64,000 nucleotides of DNA from Pyxidicoccus parkwaysis (GTDB lineage Bacteria > Myxococcota > Myxococcia > Myxococcales > Myxococcaceae), in the NCBI RefSeq assembly GCF_017301735.1, contig NZ_CP071090.1:2408001-2472000 (forward strand). Reading direction: 5' to 3'. The notes beneath the pieces are model-generated. The model did not search any database. It saw nothing but the letters and a program-made list of their open reading frames with translations, and was not told where the DNA came from. Position 1 is the first letter of the stretch. Every line of letters starts with the position of its first letter. Below are positions 8,641 to 18,677 of the stretch, in pieces. The position numbers and the translations under genes are program-made.

Positions 8641-8705
8641 GGCGGTAGGGGACGGGAATCGAGCTCGCCAGGGACGCCTCTCGGCGTCCCTCAGCGGTCT
8701 TGAAG
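8641..8705 (-). repeat. Diverged partial tRNA-Sec copy (att site A)
   Basis: Reading the minus strand, this matches the 3' half of the tRNA-Sec at 27558-27656 from the anticodon loop (CTTCAAGACC) through the long variable arm and T arm, with about six substitutions. It lacks the 5' acceptor strand and the CCA. It is in the same orientation as the intact gene. The 35 bp or so beyond the anticodon (to about 8740) also resemble the sequence beside copy B. It is interpreted as an old attachment-site remnant of an element that used selC. Confidence 0.75.
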
Positions 8706-8851
8706 CCCGTCCACCCTGATTCGCCAGGTGCCCGAGGGGCGCGACTTTGCATCAGTCCTGCCCCCGCCCCTGTCGAGCCGGATGACAGTTGGGAGTCAGC
8801 TCCCACCGGAAAGGCAGACACCGTGCCGGGCGGGCGGGATACTCCGCGCGT

Positions 8852-9224
8852 ATGACGCCAGGTGAAGACTTGCATCATCGCCCCGTAGCCTCGGGGGCGG
8901 CGCGGCGGGGACGTGCGGGAGACGCGCGGCTCGCCTTCGAGCGGGTCGGCCCCCGCACCGTGGTGCGCAGCGCGCTCGCACACCACCGTCCTGCTGGTGG
9001 GGCCCGCTCTGGCCTCGGCCCGCGAGGCGCTGGCGGAGCGCATTGGCGCGATGCCTCTTTCCCCGCGCGCGGGGCAGGTCTGCTCCGCCAGTCCCCTGGG
9101 GACGGATGGGCTGCTGCTGCGGGCCGCGTCCACCTCGGCGGAAGTCCTGCTGAGGACGGCCCGCGAATGGCTGTCATTTCTTCCCCCACTGCTGGGAGAT
9201 GACCCCTGGACGCGGCGGGCATGA
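8852..9224 (+). pseudogene. ureD: ureD (ureH) remnant, internally deleted and frameshifted
   Basis: One frame from ATG 8852 gives a UreD-like N-terminus (GDARLAFERVGPRTVVRSALAH). From about 8970 a second frame continues with a UreD-like C-terminus (TTVLLVGPALASAREALAER ... SASPLGTDG ... LSFLPPLLGDDPW) and stops at 9224. About 115 residues remain of the usual 270 or so, so the middle has been deleted and the ends joined out of frame around 8975. UreD is the scaffold that brings UreFG to apo-urease. Its loss here, just upstream of ureAB, implies that urease maturation fails unless another copy exists elsewhere. Confidence 0.75.
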
Positions 9225-9302
9225 GTGTTCAGCACTCCTGGGAGCTGCCTCCGAGGGCAGGATGTATGTGAGGGATTGATTGCGACGCCGCCGGTGACGT
9301 TC

Positions 9303-9319
9303 CCTGGAAACGTTCCAGG
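9303..9319. promoter_or_regulatory. Perfect 7-3-7 inverted repeat upstream of ureAB
   Basis: CCTGGAA-ACG-TTCCAGG, about 90 bp before the ureAB start, with an overlapping GTTCC-CT-GGAAAC just before it. It is a plausible operator for a dimeric regulator of the urease operon (nickel, nitrogen or pH responsive). The regulator is unknown. Confidence 0.45.
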
Positions 9320-9408
9320 TGATTCCCGCTCGCCGCGTCTGGCAATTCCCGTGTAGCTCGGGCCCCGGCCCGCCAGGTGCCTGCCTGGGAGCCACCCGGA
9401 GTCTGCAC

Positions 9409-10169
9409 ATGCACCTCTCACCGAGAGAGATTGACAAGCTTTTGCTGCACGGCGCCGGCTTCCTGGCCCAGAAAAGACTGGCGCGAGGGGTGCGGCTCAA
9501 CTACCCGGAGACGGTGGCCTTGATTGCCACCCAGCTCCTGGAATTCATCCGCGACGGCCGCGGTGTCGCCGAGCTGATGGATTTGGGGCGGAAGCTGCTG
9601 GGGCGCGCGCAGGTGATGGAGGGCGTGCCGGAGATGGTCGCGGAGGTGCAGGTGGAAGGCACCTTCCCGGACGGCTCCAAGCTCGTCACCGTGCACCACC
9701 CCGTCGAAGTCGAACACGGGGACCTGTCCCTCGCGCTCTACGGCAGCTTCCTGCCGGTGCCGCCGCTGGAGCGCTTCGCGCGCTCGCCGCAGGACGAGGT
9801 GAAGCCGGGCGAGGTGTGGGTGAAGCCGGGCGAATTGCTGCTCAATGAGGGCCGAGACGCCGTCACCCTGGAGGTGACGAACCGGGGCGACCGTCCCATC
9901 CAGGTGGGCAGCCACTATCCATTCTTCGAGACGAACCGGGCGCTCGTGTTCAACCGCGCGAAGGCGTACGGGCGCCGGCTGGACATCCCCGCGGGCACGG
10001 CGGTGCGCTTCGAGCCCGGCGAGAAGAAGACGGTGCCCCTGGTGTCCATCGCCGGGGCGCGGGTGGTGTGGGGCGGCAACGCCGTGGGCAACGGCCCGGT
10101 GACGCCGGAGAACGAGCAGCGGGCACTGGCCGAGGTGGCCGCGCGGGGCTTTGGCCACGAGGAGGGCGC

Positions 10170-10173
<4 letters not shown>
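9409..10173 (+). CDS. ureAB: Urease gamma-beta fusion subunit
   Basis: 254 residues. The ATG at 9409 was chosen because [20 protein letters not shown] is the classical UreA (gamma) start; the frame is open upstream but not UreA-like. Residues 1-100 are gamma, and residues from about 125 ([52 protein letters not shown]) are beta. The gamma-beta fusion is known in Helicobacter-type ureases and some other bacteria. It overlaps ureC by ATGA, so translation is coupled. The protein is a structural subunit of the nickel enzyme that hydrolyses urea to ammonia and carbamate. It looks intact although the upstream accessory gene is broken. Confidence 0.93.
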
Positions 10174-11885
<1,712 letters not shown>

Positions 11886-11922
11886 GGCACGGGCCGAGGC
11901 TCATTCTTTCCTGAGGTGAACC

Positions 11923-12660
11923 ATGCACGACGACCACCGTGGCCACGGCCATGATGACGACCCCGGCCACACGCACGAAGAGTGGGACCATCCGGGGCAC
12001 TACCACGAGCGGGAGGCGTCACGGACGCGCGACTACTCCGCGAGGGCCTTCACCATCGGCATTGGAGGGCCGGTGGGGAGCGGGAAGACGGCCCTGGTGC
12101 TGGCGCTGTGCAAGGCGCTGCGCGACACGTACCGGCTGGGCGTGGTGACGAACGACATCTTCACGAAGGAGGACGCGGAGTTCCTCACGCGGAACAAGGC
12201 GCTCTCGCCCGAGCGAATCAAGGCGGTGGAGACGGGCGGGTGCCCGCACGCGGCCATCCGCGAGGACATCAGCCACAACCTGTTGGCGCTCGAGACCCTG
12301 ATGGAGGAGCAGCGGCCGGAGCTCCTCGTCGTGGAGAGCGGGGGCGACAATCTGGCGGCGCAGTACAGCCGGGAGCTGGCGGACTACACGGTCTACGTCA
12401 TCGACGTAGCCGGCGGGGACAAGGTGCCGCGCAAGGGCGGGCCGGGGATTACCCAGTCGGACCTGCTCATCATCAACAAGACGGACCTGGCGCCGCACGT
12501 GGGCGCGGACCTGGGCGTCATGGACCGCGACGCGAGGAAGATGCGAGGCGACGGCCCGTTCGTCTTCACGCAGGTGACGAAGGGCGTGGGGCTACAGGAG
12601 GTCATCGACCACCTGCTCGGAGCCTGGCGCAAGGCCACGGGCGCGACGCGCCGGAGCTAG
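11923..12660 (+). CDS. ureG: Urease accessory GTPase with His-rich N-terminal extension
   Basis: 245 residues. The core is UreG: P-loop [26 protein letters not shown], the metal-binding CPH in [19 protein letters not shown], and NKTDLAP. The first 30 residues ([20 protein letters not shown] and beyond) are extremely His/Asp-rich, a nickel-binding tail seen in some UreG proteins. Because no ureE is present, this tail may take over nickel delivery. It overlaps the convergent urea transporter gene by four bases. ureF and ureD, normally needed for the UreDFG complex, are missing or broken in the window. Confidence 0.95.
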   Translation: MHDDHRGHGHDDDPGHTHEEWDHPGHYHEREASRTRDYSARAFTIGIGGPVGSGKTALVLALCKALRDTYRLGVVTNDIFTKEDAEFLTRNKALSPERIKAVETGGCPHAAIREDISHNLLALETLMEEQRPELLVVESGGDNLAAQYSRELADYTVYVIDVAGGDKVPRKGGPGITQSDLLIINKTDLAPHVGADLGVMDRDARKMRGDGPFVFTQVTKGVGLQEVIDHLLGAWRKATGATRRS

Positions 12661-13817
12661 CGCAGGCCGCGCCTCTCCCGCTCCTCGTCACGGTTCTCCA
12701 TCCCGTGAGGCGGAGCGGACAGAGGCGAGCGAAGCAGTCGGAGGTGCTCCTCCGGACTCGTGACCTTGGGGAGCGGGACGGCGCGGAACACCGGGCTGGC
12801 GTTCTTCAGGGCGAGGAAGACGAGCGTGGCGAGACAGAAGGGGAGCGTCAGCGCGGGAAGTCCAAGCGGGCCGAACAGTGCCGCGAGTCCGGCATAGAGC
12901 CCGGTCGAGGCGGCGGCGCCCGTCACGCCATAGAGGGCGGTTCTCCAATCCCATACGAGGAAGACGCCAGCCAGGGCCTCGGCGGCCACCATGCCGTTGT
13001 AGCCCCAGAGCCCGTGGTAGGCGTCGTGCCCATCGCCTCCGAGCAACATGCCCACGAGCAGGCCCACCACCGAGCCCACGAGCGCGAAGAGGGCTCCGAT
13101 GCGGGACCACACGAGGAGGCCGAGCAGGATGAGCACTCCGGCCAGGGGAACATCGGCGAAGACGATCTGCCCGACGCCACGGAGCACGGCCTCGAGCAGG
13201 GCGCCCGCCTGGCTGCCAGCGACGCCGGAGGCGCTCTCGCGCAGGACGGTGTTGATGGGCCCCTCCACGTGCCGGACGAGCATCGGGCTCCGCTGGAGGT
13301 GGGTGGTCGTGAAGCTGACGAGGAGGCAGGGCAGGGTGACGAGGTTGAAGGGCAGCGTCAGGGGCGGCAGGTGGAACTGGTCCACCAGGACGAGCGAGAC
13401 AGCGACCATGACGAAGGTGCTCATCGCAGAGGCGACGACGGCGTAGAGGAGGAGGCTCGGGCTCCACGCCGGAAGGAGGAAGGTTGCCAGGGCTCCGCCG
13501 ACGAGCGCGCCGTTGTAGCCATACAGACCCGCGCGAATGCGGGAGCGGTCGAGTGCCAGGAGGTGGGCGGTCGCCGTCGAGGAGACCACGCCGACCAGGG
13601 TGGCGACGCCGAGCCAGGGAGAGGCGGCGAAGATGCCGCAGAGGATGAGCAGGCCGCTCAACGGGTTGTTCGCGAAGAGAATCTGCCCGATGCCTCGCAG
13701 GCAGGAGTCAGTGAATGCGAGCAGGGGGGCGCGGTCGGCGCGCTCGCTCCAGCGGGGCATGATGCCATCCAGGGAGAACCGCGGGTGCGGAAGGGGCTCG
13801 GTGGGAGCTGTCTGCAT
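12657..13817 (-). CDS. Urea transporter (UT family)
   Basis: 386 residues with about ten hydrophobic segments arranged as two homologous halves, each with the family signature LPxLTLPF ([10 protein letters not shown] near residue 150 and [10 protein letters not shown] near 325) and paired YGYNG/WGYNG motifs. These proteins form trimeric urea channels in the inner membrane. It is convergent with ureG and divergent from the nickel permease gene. It would feed urea to the adjacent urease. Family assignment is strong. Confidence 0.92.
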   Translation of the reverse strand: MQTAPTEPLPHPRFSLDGIMPRWSERADRAPLLAFTDSCLRGIGQILFANNPLSGLLILCGIFAASPWLGVATLVGVVSSTATAHLLALDRSRIRAGLYGYNGALVGGALATFLLPAWSPSLLLYAVVASAMSTFVMVAVSLVLVDQFHLPPLTLPFNLVTLPCLLVSFTTTHLQRSPMLVRHVEGPINTVLRESASGVAGSQAGALLEAVLRGVGQIVFADVPLAGVLILLGLLVWSRIGALFALVGSVVGLLVGMLLGGDGHDAYHGLWGYNGMVAAEALAGVFLVWDWRTALYGVTGAAASTGLYAGLAALFGPLGLPALTLPFCLATLVFLALKNASPVFRAVPLPKVTSPEEHLRLLRSPLSAPPHGMENRDEERERRGLR

Positions 13818-13902
13818 TTGATATCGAAATGGACACTCCGTGGTCGTCGGGAAGGCCCTTGTCTGAAATGAGGAGAGCCAGGCCGCGCCGGGTCTGTCGG
13901 GT

Positions 13903-14640
13903 GTGCGGCCCGATGCAATGGAAAGCAGACAAGCGCCCTGCCGGTGGATGGCCCGTGACTTCGGGCGCGGCTATGGGCTTGTCCGCGTGCCTCCTCTTCT
14001 CTTCGCATTCGCCGTGGGGTTGGGTCAGGGATTGCTCCACGCGGTGGGGCCTGACCACTGTGCGGCCATGGCCACGCTCGGAATGCTGGGAGGAGGCCGT
14101 CGCCGTGCAGCGCTCGTGACGGCGCTGCGCTTCGCGCTGGGGCACGCGGCCATGCTGGGCGGAGTGGCGGGAGCCTGTCTGCTGGCGGGCGTGGGCCTCT
14201 CCGAAACCTTCGAGCGCTGGGCGGAAATCTTCGGGGGCGGGGTGCTCATCGCCCTGGCTGTCGCGGCGCTGCTCTTTCCGAGCAGCGTGGGCCATGGCCA
14301 TCCGCACCTGCCCGGTCATGACCGGGAACCGCACTCGCACAGCCATGCCTCAGGTCACGTCAGCACGGCGGCCGGAGCGCTCATGGCGGTGTCGGGCGTG
14401 CGCTCGCTGCTGCTGGCCCTGCCGCCGCTGTTGGTGGGCGGCAGCTTGAGCACGGCCGGGTGGACGTACCTGCCAGGCTTTGCCCTGGGAATCCTCCTGG
14501 GCATGGGGGCCGTGGGGTTGCTCTTCGCCGAGGGCTACTCGCGGATGAACCAGCGCCTCGGCGCCTGGCTCCATCGCGCCGTGGCGCTGGGGTCCGGAGC
14601 TCTGGGCCTGTTCTGGATTGGCTCGCGGCTGCGGCTCTGA
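13903..14640 (+). CDS. Nickel/cobalt permease (UreH/RcnA-like)
   Basis: Up to 245 residues from GTG 13903. The true start may be ATG 13948 (MARDFGRG), because the first 15 residues look non-coding. The motif LLHAVGPDHCAAM is the HX4DH nickel-binding signature, followed by RFALGHAAML. Five or six membrane segments and a cytoplasmic or periplasmic His-rich loop (HGHPHLPGHDREPHSHSH) complete the picture. It should import nickel for urease. It ends 15 bp before att copy B, which fits membership of the urease islet. Confidence 0.85.
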   Translation: MRPDAMESRQAPCRWMARDFGRGYGLVRVPPLLFAFAVGLGQGLLHAVGPDHCAAMATLGMLGGGRRRAALVTALRFALGHAAMLGGVAGACLLAGVGLSETFERWAEIFGGGVLIALAVAALLFPSSVGHGHPHLPGHDREPHSHSHASGHVSTAAGALMAVSGVRSLLLALPPLLVGGSLSTAGWTYLPGFALGILLGMGAVGLLFAEGYSRMNQRLGAWLHRAVALGSGALGLFWIGSRLRL

Positions 14641-14655
14641 GCAGGGACAGGAGCA

Positions 14656-14723
14656 GATGGCGGTAGGGCACGGGAATCGAACTCGCCAGGGACGCCTCTC
14701 AGCGCCCCTCACCGGTTTTGAAG
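14656..14723 (-). repeat. Partial tRNA-Sec 3' half, identical to the intact gene (att site B)
   Basis: 68 bp exactly identical, in the same orientation, to 27556-27623, which covers the 3' half of tRNA-Sec from the anticodon loop to the encoded CCA plus two bases. The 5' half of the tRNA is absent; instead the sequence beyond resembles the flank of copy A. A direct repeat of a tRNA 3' end is the signature left by tyrosine-recombinase integration, so this is the distal attachment site of the 13-kb segment. Confidence 0.88.
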
Positions 14724-14863
14724 CCCCGCCGCCCCGATCCGCGAGGTGCCCGGAGGGATTGAGGGTCGGCCGGTTTCTCTCTGAAGCGGGGCGGGTGGAG
14801 CGTCCATGGAGGTCCACCCGCGTCCGTTCATCTTGGGTACGGCTTGGGTACGACGCGCTGGGA

Positions 14864-16126
14864 TCATTTTGAGCGGGGGCGCGACGTTCGTGAAGAGCTG
14901 GCCTGGGGAGACTTCGGCTTCCGGAGTGATCGTGGTTTCGATGGGGGTTGTACGCGCAGTTTACGCCAACCGAAAATCGCCCATTCAAGCCCTTTGGGTT
15001 CTGGAACATAGGGTCCCTCTGCTTTTTCGAAGGCAGAGTCCCGCAGGTAATCCAGCACTTTGACGGCGTCGCCCAGGTTCCGTTCCGCTGCGATCTCGCG
15101 GATCCTTTCGAACTCATCGAGCAACGACTCTTTGATGCCGTCAAAGCCGTTCAAGTGCGAGATCCGCAAGAGCTTACTCATAAGACGGCTGCCGATACTG
15201 ATTATCGAGAGGTCTTTGAGGTATTTCGCTCCATCGTACGCGAGGGCATGACCGTACATTTCAGCCAATTGCAGAAGCCGTAGATCCTCTTCCGTAATCT
15301 TTCGGCGGGAAGGAACCTGCATATGGAAAGATGGAAGGGCGGCTTTGATAATATTGACGGCTTCTTCGGCGACCTGTGCGGAGATTCCGGCTCGCGGGTA
15401 GTGCAATGCTTGTCCTGCCGCCTCGATCACTTCAGCTTGAACTTTGTATCCGTAGCGATTTTCAGAGACATAGAAGCGAAGCTCTTCGAGGAGTTCAAGC
15501 GAGCGAGACTCATCCTCCTCGCGAGCGTCGTCCAGAGCGTACCCAATCTTGTGGATCTCTGAGATGGCCAGAGCATCGACGCTCTGTTGGGTGATCGTGG
15601 TGTCGCCAATGCGGAAGCTCGCTCGCACCTGAAGGTACATCATCCTTCGCTTCGACTTGTCGGTGCGGATCCAGAAGTCGAGTGGGCCATCCCCCTTGCC
15701 TTGTACCGCATGGGGGAGGCCAGGCTCTGCCTCTCCAATTTGAACGACGACAACCCCTCTGGTTGAGTCTTGAGGGGCAAAGATGGTTTGCACTTGGAGC
15801 GAAGTGAGAGGCGGTTCAATGAAGCGGCTAAGAACCTCACGCACGAAGCTCTCGTGCTCAAGGGGGCGCGGGATTCCTGCGATACTTCCCGCCCGTCCTT
15901 GTGCGTCCTCGTCAACGCCGATCAGCAGAACCCCGCCTCCGTTATTAGCGAAGGAGGCTGCGTCGCGACGAAGTTCCTCGCGATCCTCGTCTTGATTCTT
16001 CTGCGGTTTGCGGGGATCCGAGTATGCGTCCCGTTTGAAGTCGAGATGGGCTCCCTCGGTTATGCCGTCCACGACCAAGGCCATCAGTCCATCCCAATCC
16101 TGGATGTATTTGCGCAATTCCTGCAT
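14864..16126 (-). CDS. AlbA_2/Schlafen-type putative DNA-binding or ATP-binding protein
   Basis: 420 residues. Residues 20-165 match the AlbA_2 (PF04326) domain: EGAHLDFKRDAY, then RRDAASFANNGGGVLLIGVDE, and HAVQGKGDGPLDFWIR. Such domains occur in transcriptional regulators, Schlafen-like RNases and defence genes. The C-terminal 200 residues are helical with no recognised family and end in a basic Ser/Pro/Arg tail. The gene is visibly lower in GC than its neighbours and sits just inside att copy B, consistent with recent transfer. A defence or regulatory function is plausible but unproven. Confidence 0.75.
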   Translation of the reverse strand: MQELRKYIQDWDGLMALVVDGITEGAHLDFKRDAYSDPRKPQKNQDEDREELRRDAASFANNGGGVLLIGVDEDAQGRAGSIAGIPRPLEHESFVREVLSRFIEPPLTSLQVQTIFAPQDSTRGVVVVQIGEAEPGLPHAVQGKGDGPLDFWIRTDKSKRRMMYLQVRASFRIGDTTITQQSVDALAISEIHKIGYALDDAREEDESRSLELLEELRFYVSENRYGYKVQAEVIEAAGQALHYPRAGISAQVAEEAVNIIKAALPSFHMQVPSRRKITEEDLRLLQLAEMYGHALAYDGAKYLKDLSIISIGSRLMSKLLRISHLNGFDGIKESLLDEFERIREIAAERNLGDAVKVLDYLRDSAFEKAEGPYVPEPKGLEWAIFGWRKLRVQPPSKPRSLRKPKSPQASSSRTSRPRSK

Positions 16127-16201
16127 GGTCCACCCTCGGTCACAGGCACCAATAGGATCAACTACCGGACGCTATTGGACTTGGCAATTCGGTGCTCGGA
16201 G

Positions 16202-17035
16202 CTACGGGAACGTCACTCCGGAGACGATCACGCTTCGGGTTCCATCCTCGTTCCAGAGCTTGAGCCTGAAGCTGCCCCGGGTCTCCTGCTCCGTCGCCTC
16301 TGCTTCGATCACAACCCGACCATCAATCACGCTGGGGTCAATGGGCTCACTCTGCCAGGGGGGCAGCGCGCGCAGCGTGCGGCGGCCAGGGCCCACCAGC
16401 TCGGCTCCGGCCGCAGTCCACGGTAACGCCCCGGCGGGCGCCTCCAGCGATACCACCACCGCCACGAGCCCGCTGGCGCGGTAGCTGATGGCGCTCTTCA
16501 AATTGAGGGCACTCGCTGAATGCTTATCGATGTCCTTCATGACGTCCTTGGCCACGACCCCGTTCCTGTCTATGCGGCTCGCGGCCAGGAGCCCCGTCAA
16601 GCCGCGTGGCCCTTCACACTCCGAGCGGAGCCGTACCGTCTCCTCGCGGCACTGCTGAAGCTGGAGTTCCTTCTCCTTCTCCGCCTGCTGGTAGGACGCC
16701 AAGGTGCGTTTCTGGCGAAAGACCTCCACTTGGCGCGTTGCACGGGCCGGATGCACCACCAGCACGAAGCTGATGCTCGCGGGGGACTCTCCGTCCGCGA
16801 AGCGGGCCGTCAGTTTCAGCCGCTCGCCAGGAACCACGTTCTCGGAGGGCAGAAGCGAGATGCTGCGCTTTCCTGCCTCCACCACCGTGAACCGGTCGGC
16901 TCCCTCCAGCGTCAGGTTCTCGCGCTTCAACTCGGACGAGAAGAAGACAATCAGAGTCGCCAAGCCCGGGCTGATGCAGACTTCGTACACCCGGCCTTCG
17001 GGCTCGTCCGGGAGCGCGATCTGTTCCTGGGCCAT
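16202..17035 (-). pseudogene. DUF2381-family gene, 3' part severed by an IS element
   Basis: Encodes about 277 residues of a DUF2381 protein (TIGR02268 myxobacterial paralogous family): RVYEVCISPGLATLIVFFSS, a coiled middle (QQAEKEKELQLQQCREE) and a beta-rich C-terminus. The usual signal peptide is missing because an IS4-family element lies between it and this part. The ATG at 17035-17033 is a chance start spanning the IS junction. The missing 5' end is at 18477-18585; joining the two at the duplicated target restores the frame exactly. Function of the family is unknown; members are exported. Confidence 0.85.
17023..17033. repeat. Target site duplication, left copy
   Basis: gttcctgggcc, repeated exactly at 18477-18487 on the other side of the IS. 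Eleven bases fits the 9-13 bp range of IS4-family elements. Removing one copy plus the IS rejoins the DUF2381 reading frame. Confidence 0.9.
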
Positions 17036-18476
17036 CCGCGTCCGTTTAACGTGAAGGAGGAAAGCAGAGCAGAATCAAGGACCTGAGTGCAGCCGAGCAG
17101 GCAGGTCCGTCGAAACGGGGTGACCAGGAACATTCTTCCGGCATGAAGACGAGCACTCCGAGGGCGAAGGTGGCAGAAGGACTGCGCGCGCTGGTGTCGG
17201 CCGAGGACATTTTGGAGGCCGCGCGCCGGCTGGGAGCGCTGCAGCGCCAGCGCAAGGTGGACCTGGTGGCGCTGGTGGAGTCCACCGTGGCCGCGGTGAC
17301 GCCCATGCCCGGCACGCAGACGACGGCGTTCGCCAATTACATCGCGCTCACCGGGCAGAAGCTGTCGCCCAGCGCCTTCTTCGAGCGCTTCAACCACGCC
17401 TTCGGGCAGTTGATGCGCGAGGTGGCGAGCCGGGCCGTGCAGGCCGTACGAGAGGCCGTCGGCGAGGACACGCCCTTCAACGAGTTGGGGGCGCTGCTGG
17501 ACGCGTTCACGGACGTGCAGGTGGCCGACTCCACGTGCCAGCTGCTGCAGCGGCTGGCAGCCGACTGGGCCCCGTCCACCAGCGAGGCCAGGCCCGCCGC
17601 CTTCAAGTGGCACGCGCTGGTGTCGCTGAAGGACGAGTTGCCGGTGGCCGACGGCGTGACGCCGCAGCGCACCCAGGACACGCGCGCCCTGCCCGACGAG
17701 GCGCTGAGTCCCGGCACGCTCACCTTCATGGACCTGGGGTACACGGACACCGGGCGATTCCTCGACGCGATTGAGGCCGGGGCCCATTTCCTGGTGCGGC
17801 TCAAGGCCCAGCACGACCCGAAGCTGCTGCGGGTGCACGTGGGCAAGGGCGAGCGGGTGCGGGCGCGTGGAATGCGCCTGACAGACGCGCTCTTGCAGGG
17901 CGTCCTCAAGGCCGAGGACGGTGTCATTGACGTGGACGTGCAGTTGGAGAAGCACGGGCGCACGGCGCAGGCGCGTGTGGTGGCCGTGGAAGGCCCAGAG
18001 GGCGAGCGGCGCTGGTACCTGACGACGGTAGGTCGCGACGTGCTGAAGGCGCGCGAGGTGGCCGAAGCCTACCGTCTGCGCTGGAGAGTGGAGCTGCTTT
18101 TCAAGGCCCTCAAGTCCGGCGTGGGACTGACAGCGCTGCGCGCCACGCGGCCAGGCGCGGTGCTCTCGCTGGTGTATGCCAAGGTCATTGCCCTGGCCCT
18201 CTCGCGCCTGCTGGAGCTGTCGATGCAGCAGAAGGCAGGCGAGCCGGGCCAGGAGCAGGCGACAGGACGGCTCGCGCTCGTGCTGGCATTGACCCGCTGC
18301 GCCCCGCTGCTGCTGTCGCATGCGATGATGAGCCGGGGCGTGACGTTGGAGCAGTTGGAGGAGCGCATCCTGCTCATTGCCGAGGTGACGGCCCGCTCAC
18401 GCCAACAGCGCCGAGAGCGGGAACGACGCAAGCGTGAGGCTTCTCTCGGGAGTGGCGGCTAAACCGGAAGCGGATG
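17034..18476 (+). mobile_element. IS4-family insertion sequence, 1443 bp, intact
   Basis: Bounded by imperfect terminal inverted repeats: left end ATCCGCGTCCGTTTAAC, right end (reverse strand) ATCCGCTTCCGGTTTAGC. It is flanked by an exact 11-bp target duplication and carries one full transposase gene. It interrupts a DUF2381 gene. The perfect duplication and intact transposase suggest a recent insertion. Confidence 0.9.
17143..18462 (+). CDS. IS4-family DDE transposase
   Basis: 439 residues, apparently intact. The DDE triad is recognisable: first Asp in FTDVQVADST, second in LTFMDLGYTD, Glu in YRLRWRVELLFKALKSG (the YREK-like region of IS4). The C-terminus is rich in Arg and Glu. It would catalyse cut-and-paste movement of the surrounding element. 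It starts 109 bp inside the left end and stops 14 bp before the right end. Confidence 0.93.
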   Translation: MKTSTPRAKVAEGLRALVSAEDILEAARRLGALQRQRKVDLVALVESTVAAVTPMPGTQTTAFANYIALTGQKLSPSAFFERFNHAFGQLMREVASRAVQAVREAVGEDTPFNELGALLDAFTDVQVADSTCQLLQRLAADWAPSTSEARPAAFKWHALVSLKDELPVADGVTPQRTQDTRALPDEALSPGTLTFMDLGYTDTGRFLDAIEAGAHFLVRLKAQHDPKLLRVHVGKGERVRARGMRLTDALLQGVLKAEDGVIDVDVQLEKHGRTAQARVVAVEGPEGERRWYLTTVGRDVLKAREVAEAYRLRWRVELLFKALKSGVGLTALRATRPGAVLSLVYAKVIALALSRLLELSMQQKAGEPGQEQATGRLALVLALTRCAPLLLSHAMMSRGVTLEQLEERILLIAEVTARSRQQRRERERRKREASLGSGG

Positions 18477-18585
18477 GTTCCTGGGCCGAGTCGCAGGCTG
18501 GGAGTCGTGACGGCTCATCGGCGTGGGTCGTCCAGCCAATGAGGGCCACCAGGACCAGCAGGGCGATGGGTGCTGACGCGGACAC
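18477..18585 (-). pseudogene. DUF2381-family gene, severed 5' part with signal peptide
   Basis: From a GTG at 18585 with GGAGG nine bases upstream, it encodes MSASAPIALLVLVALIGWTT and then HADEPSRLPACDSAQE, a clear Sec signal peptide and the start of a DUF2381 protein. The frame then runs into the IS. The last codons (GCC CAG GAA) are repeated at the start of the 3' part at 16202-17035, giving a seamless junction. The expressed product would be a short exported peptide only. Confidence 0.85.
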
Positions 18586-18677
18586 GAGACAAGGCCTCCG
18601 ATGTGGGCGCGAACCTATAGGCCCGAGGCGCCGCCCCTACCACGCCTCAAGCAAACCACGCGTGCGCCCGGGTGCGC

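Noticed and set aside
17124..18484. Inverted repeat CCAGGAAC...TTCCGG on both sides of the transposase taken as IS ends
   Set aside because: The right copy spans the target duplication and the left lies well inside the element. The reconstruction of the DUF2381 frame places the true ends at 17034 and 18476.
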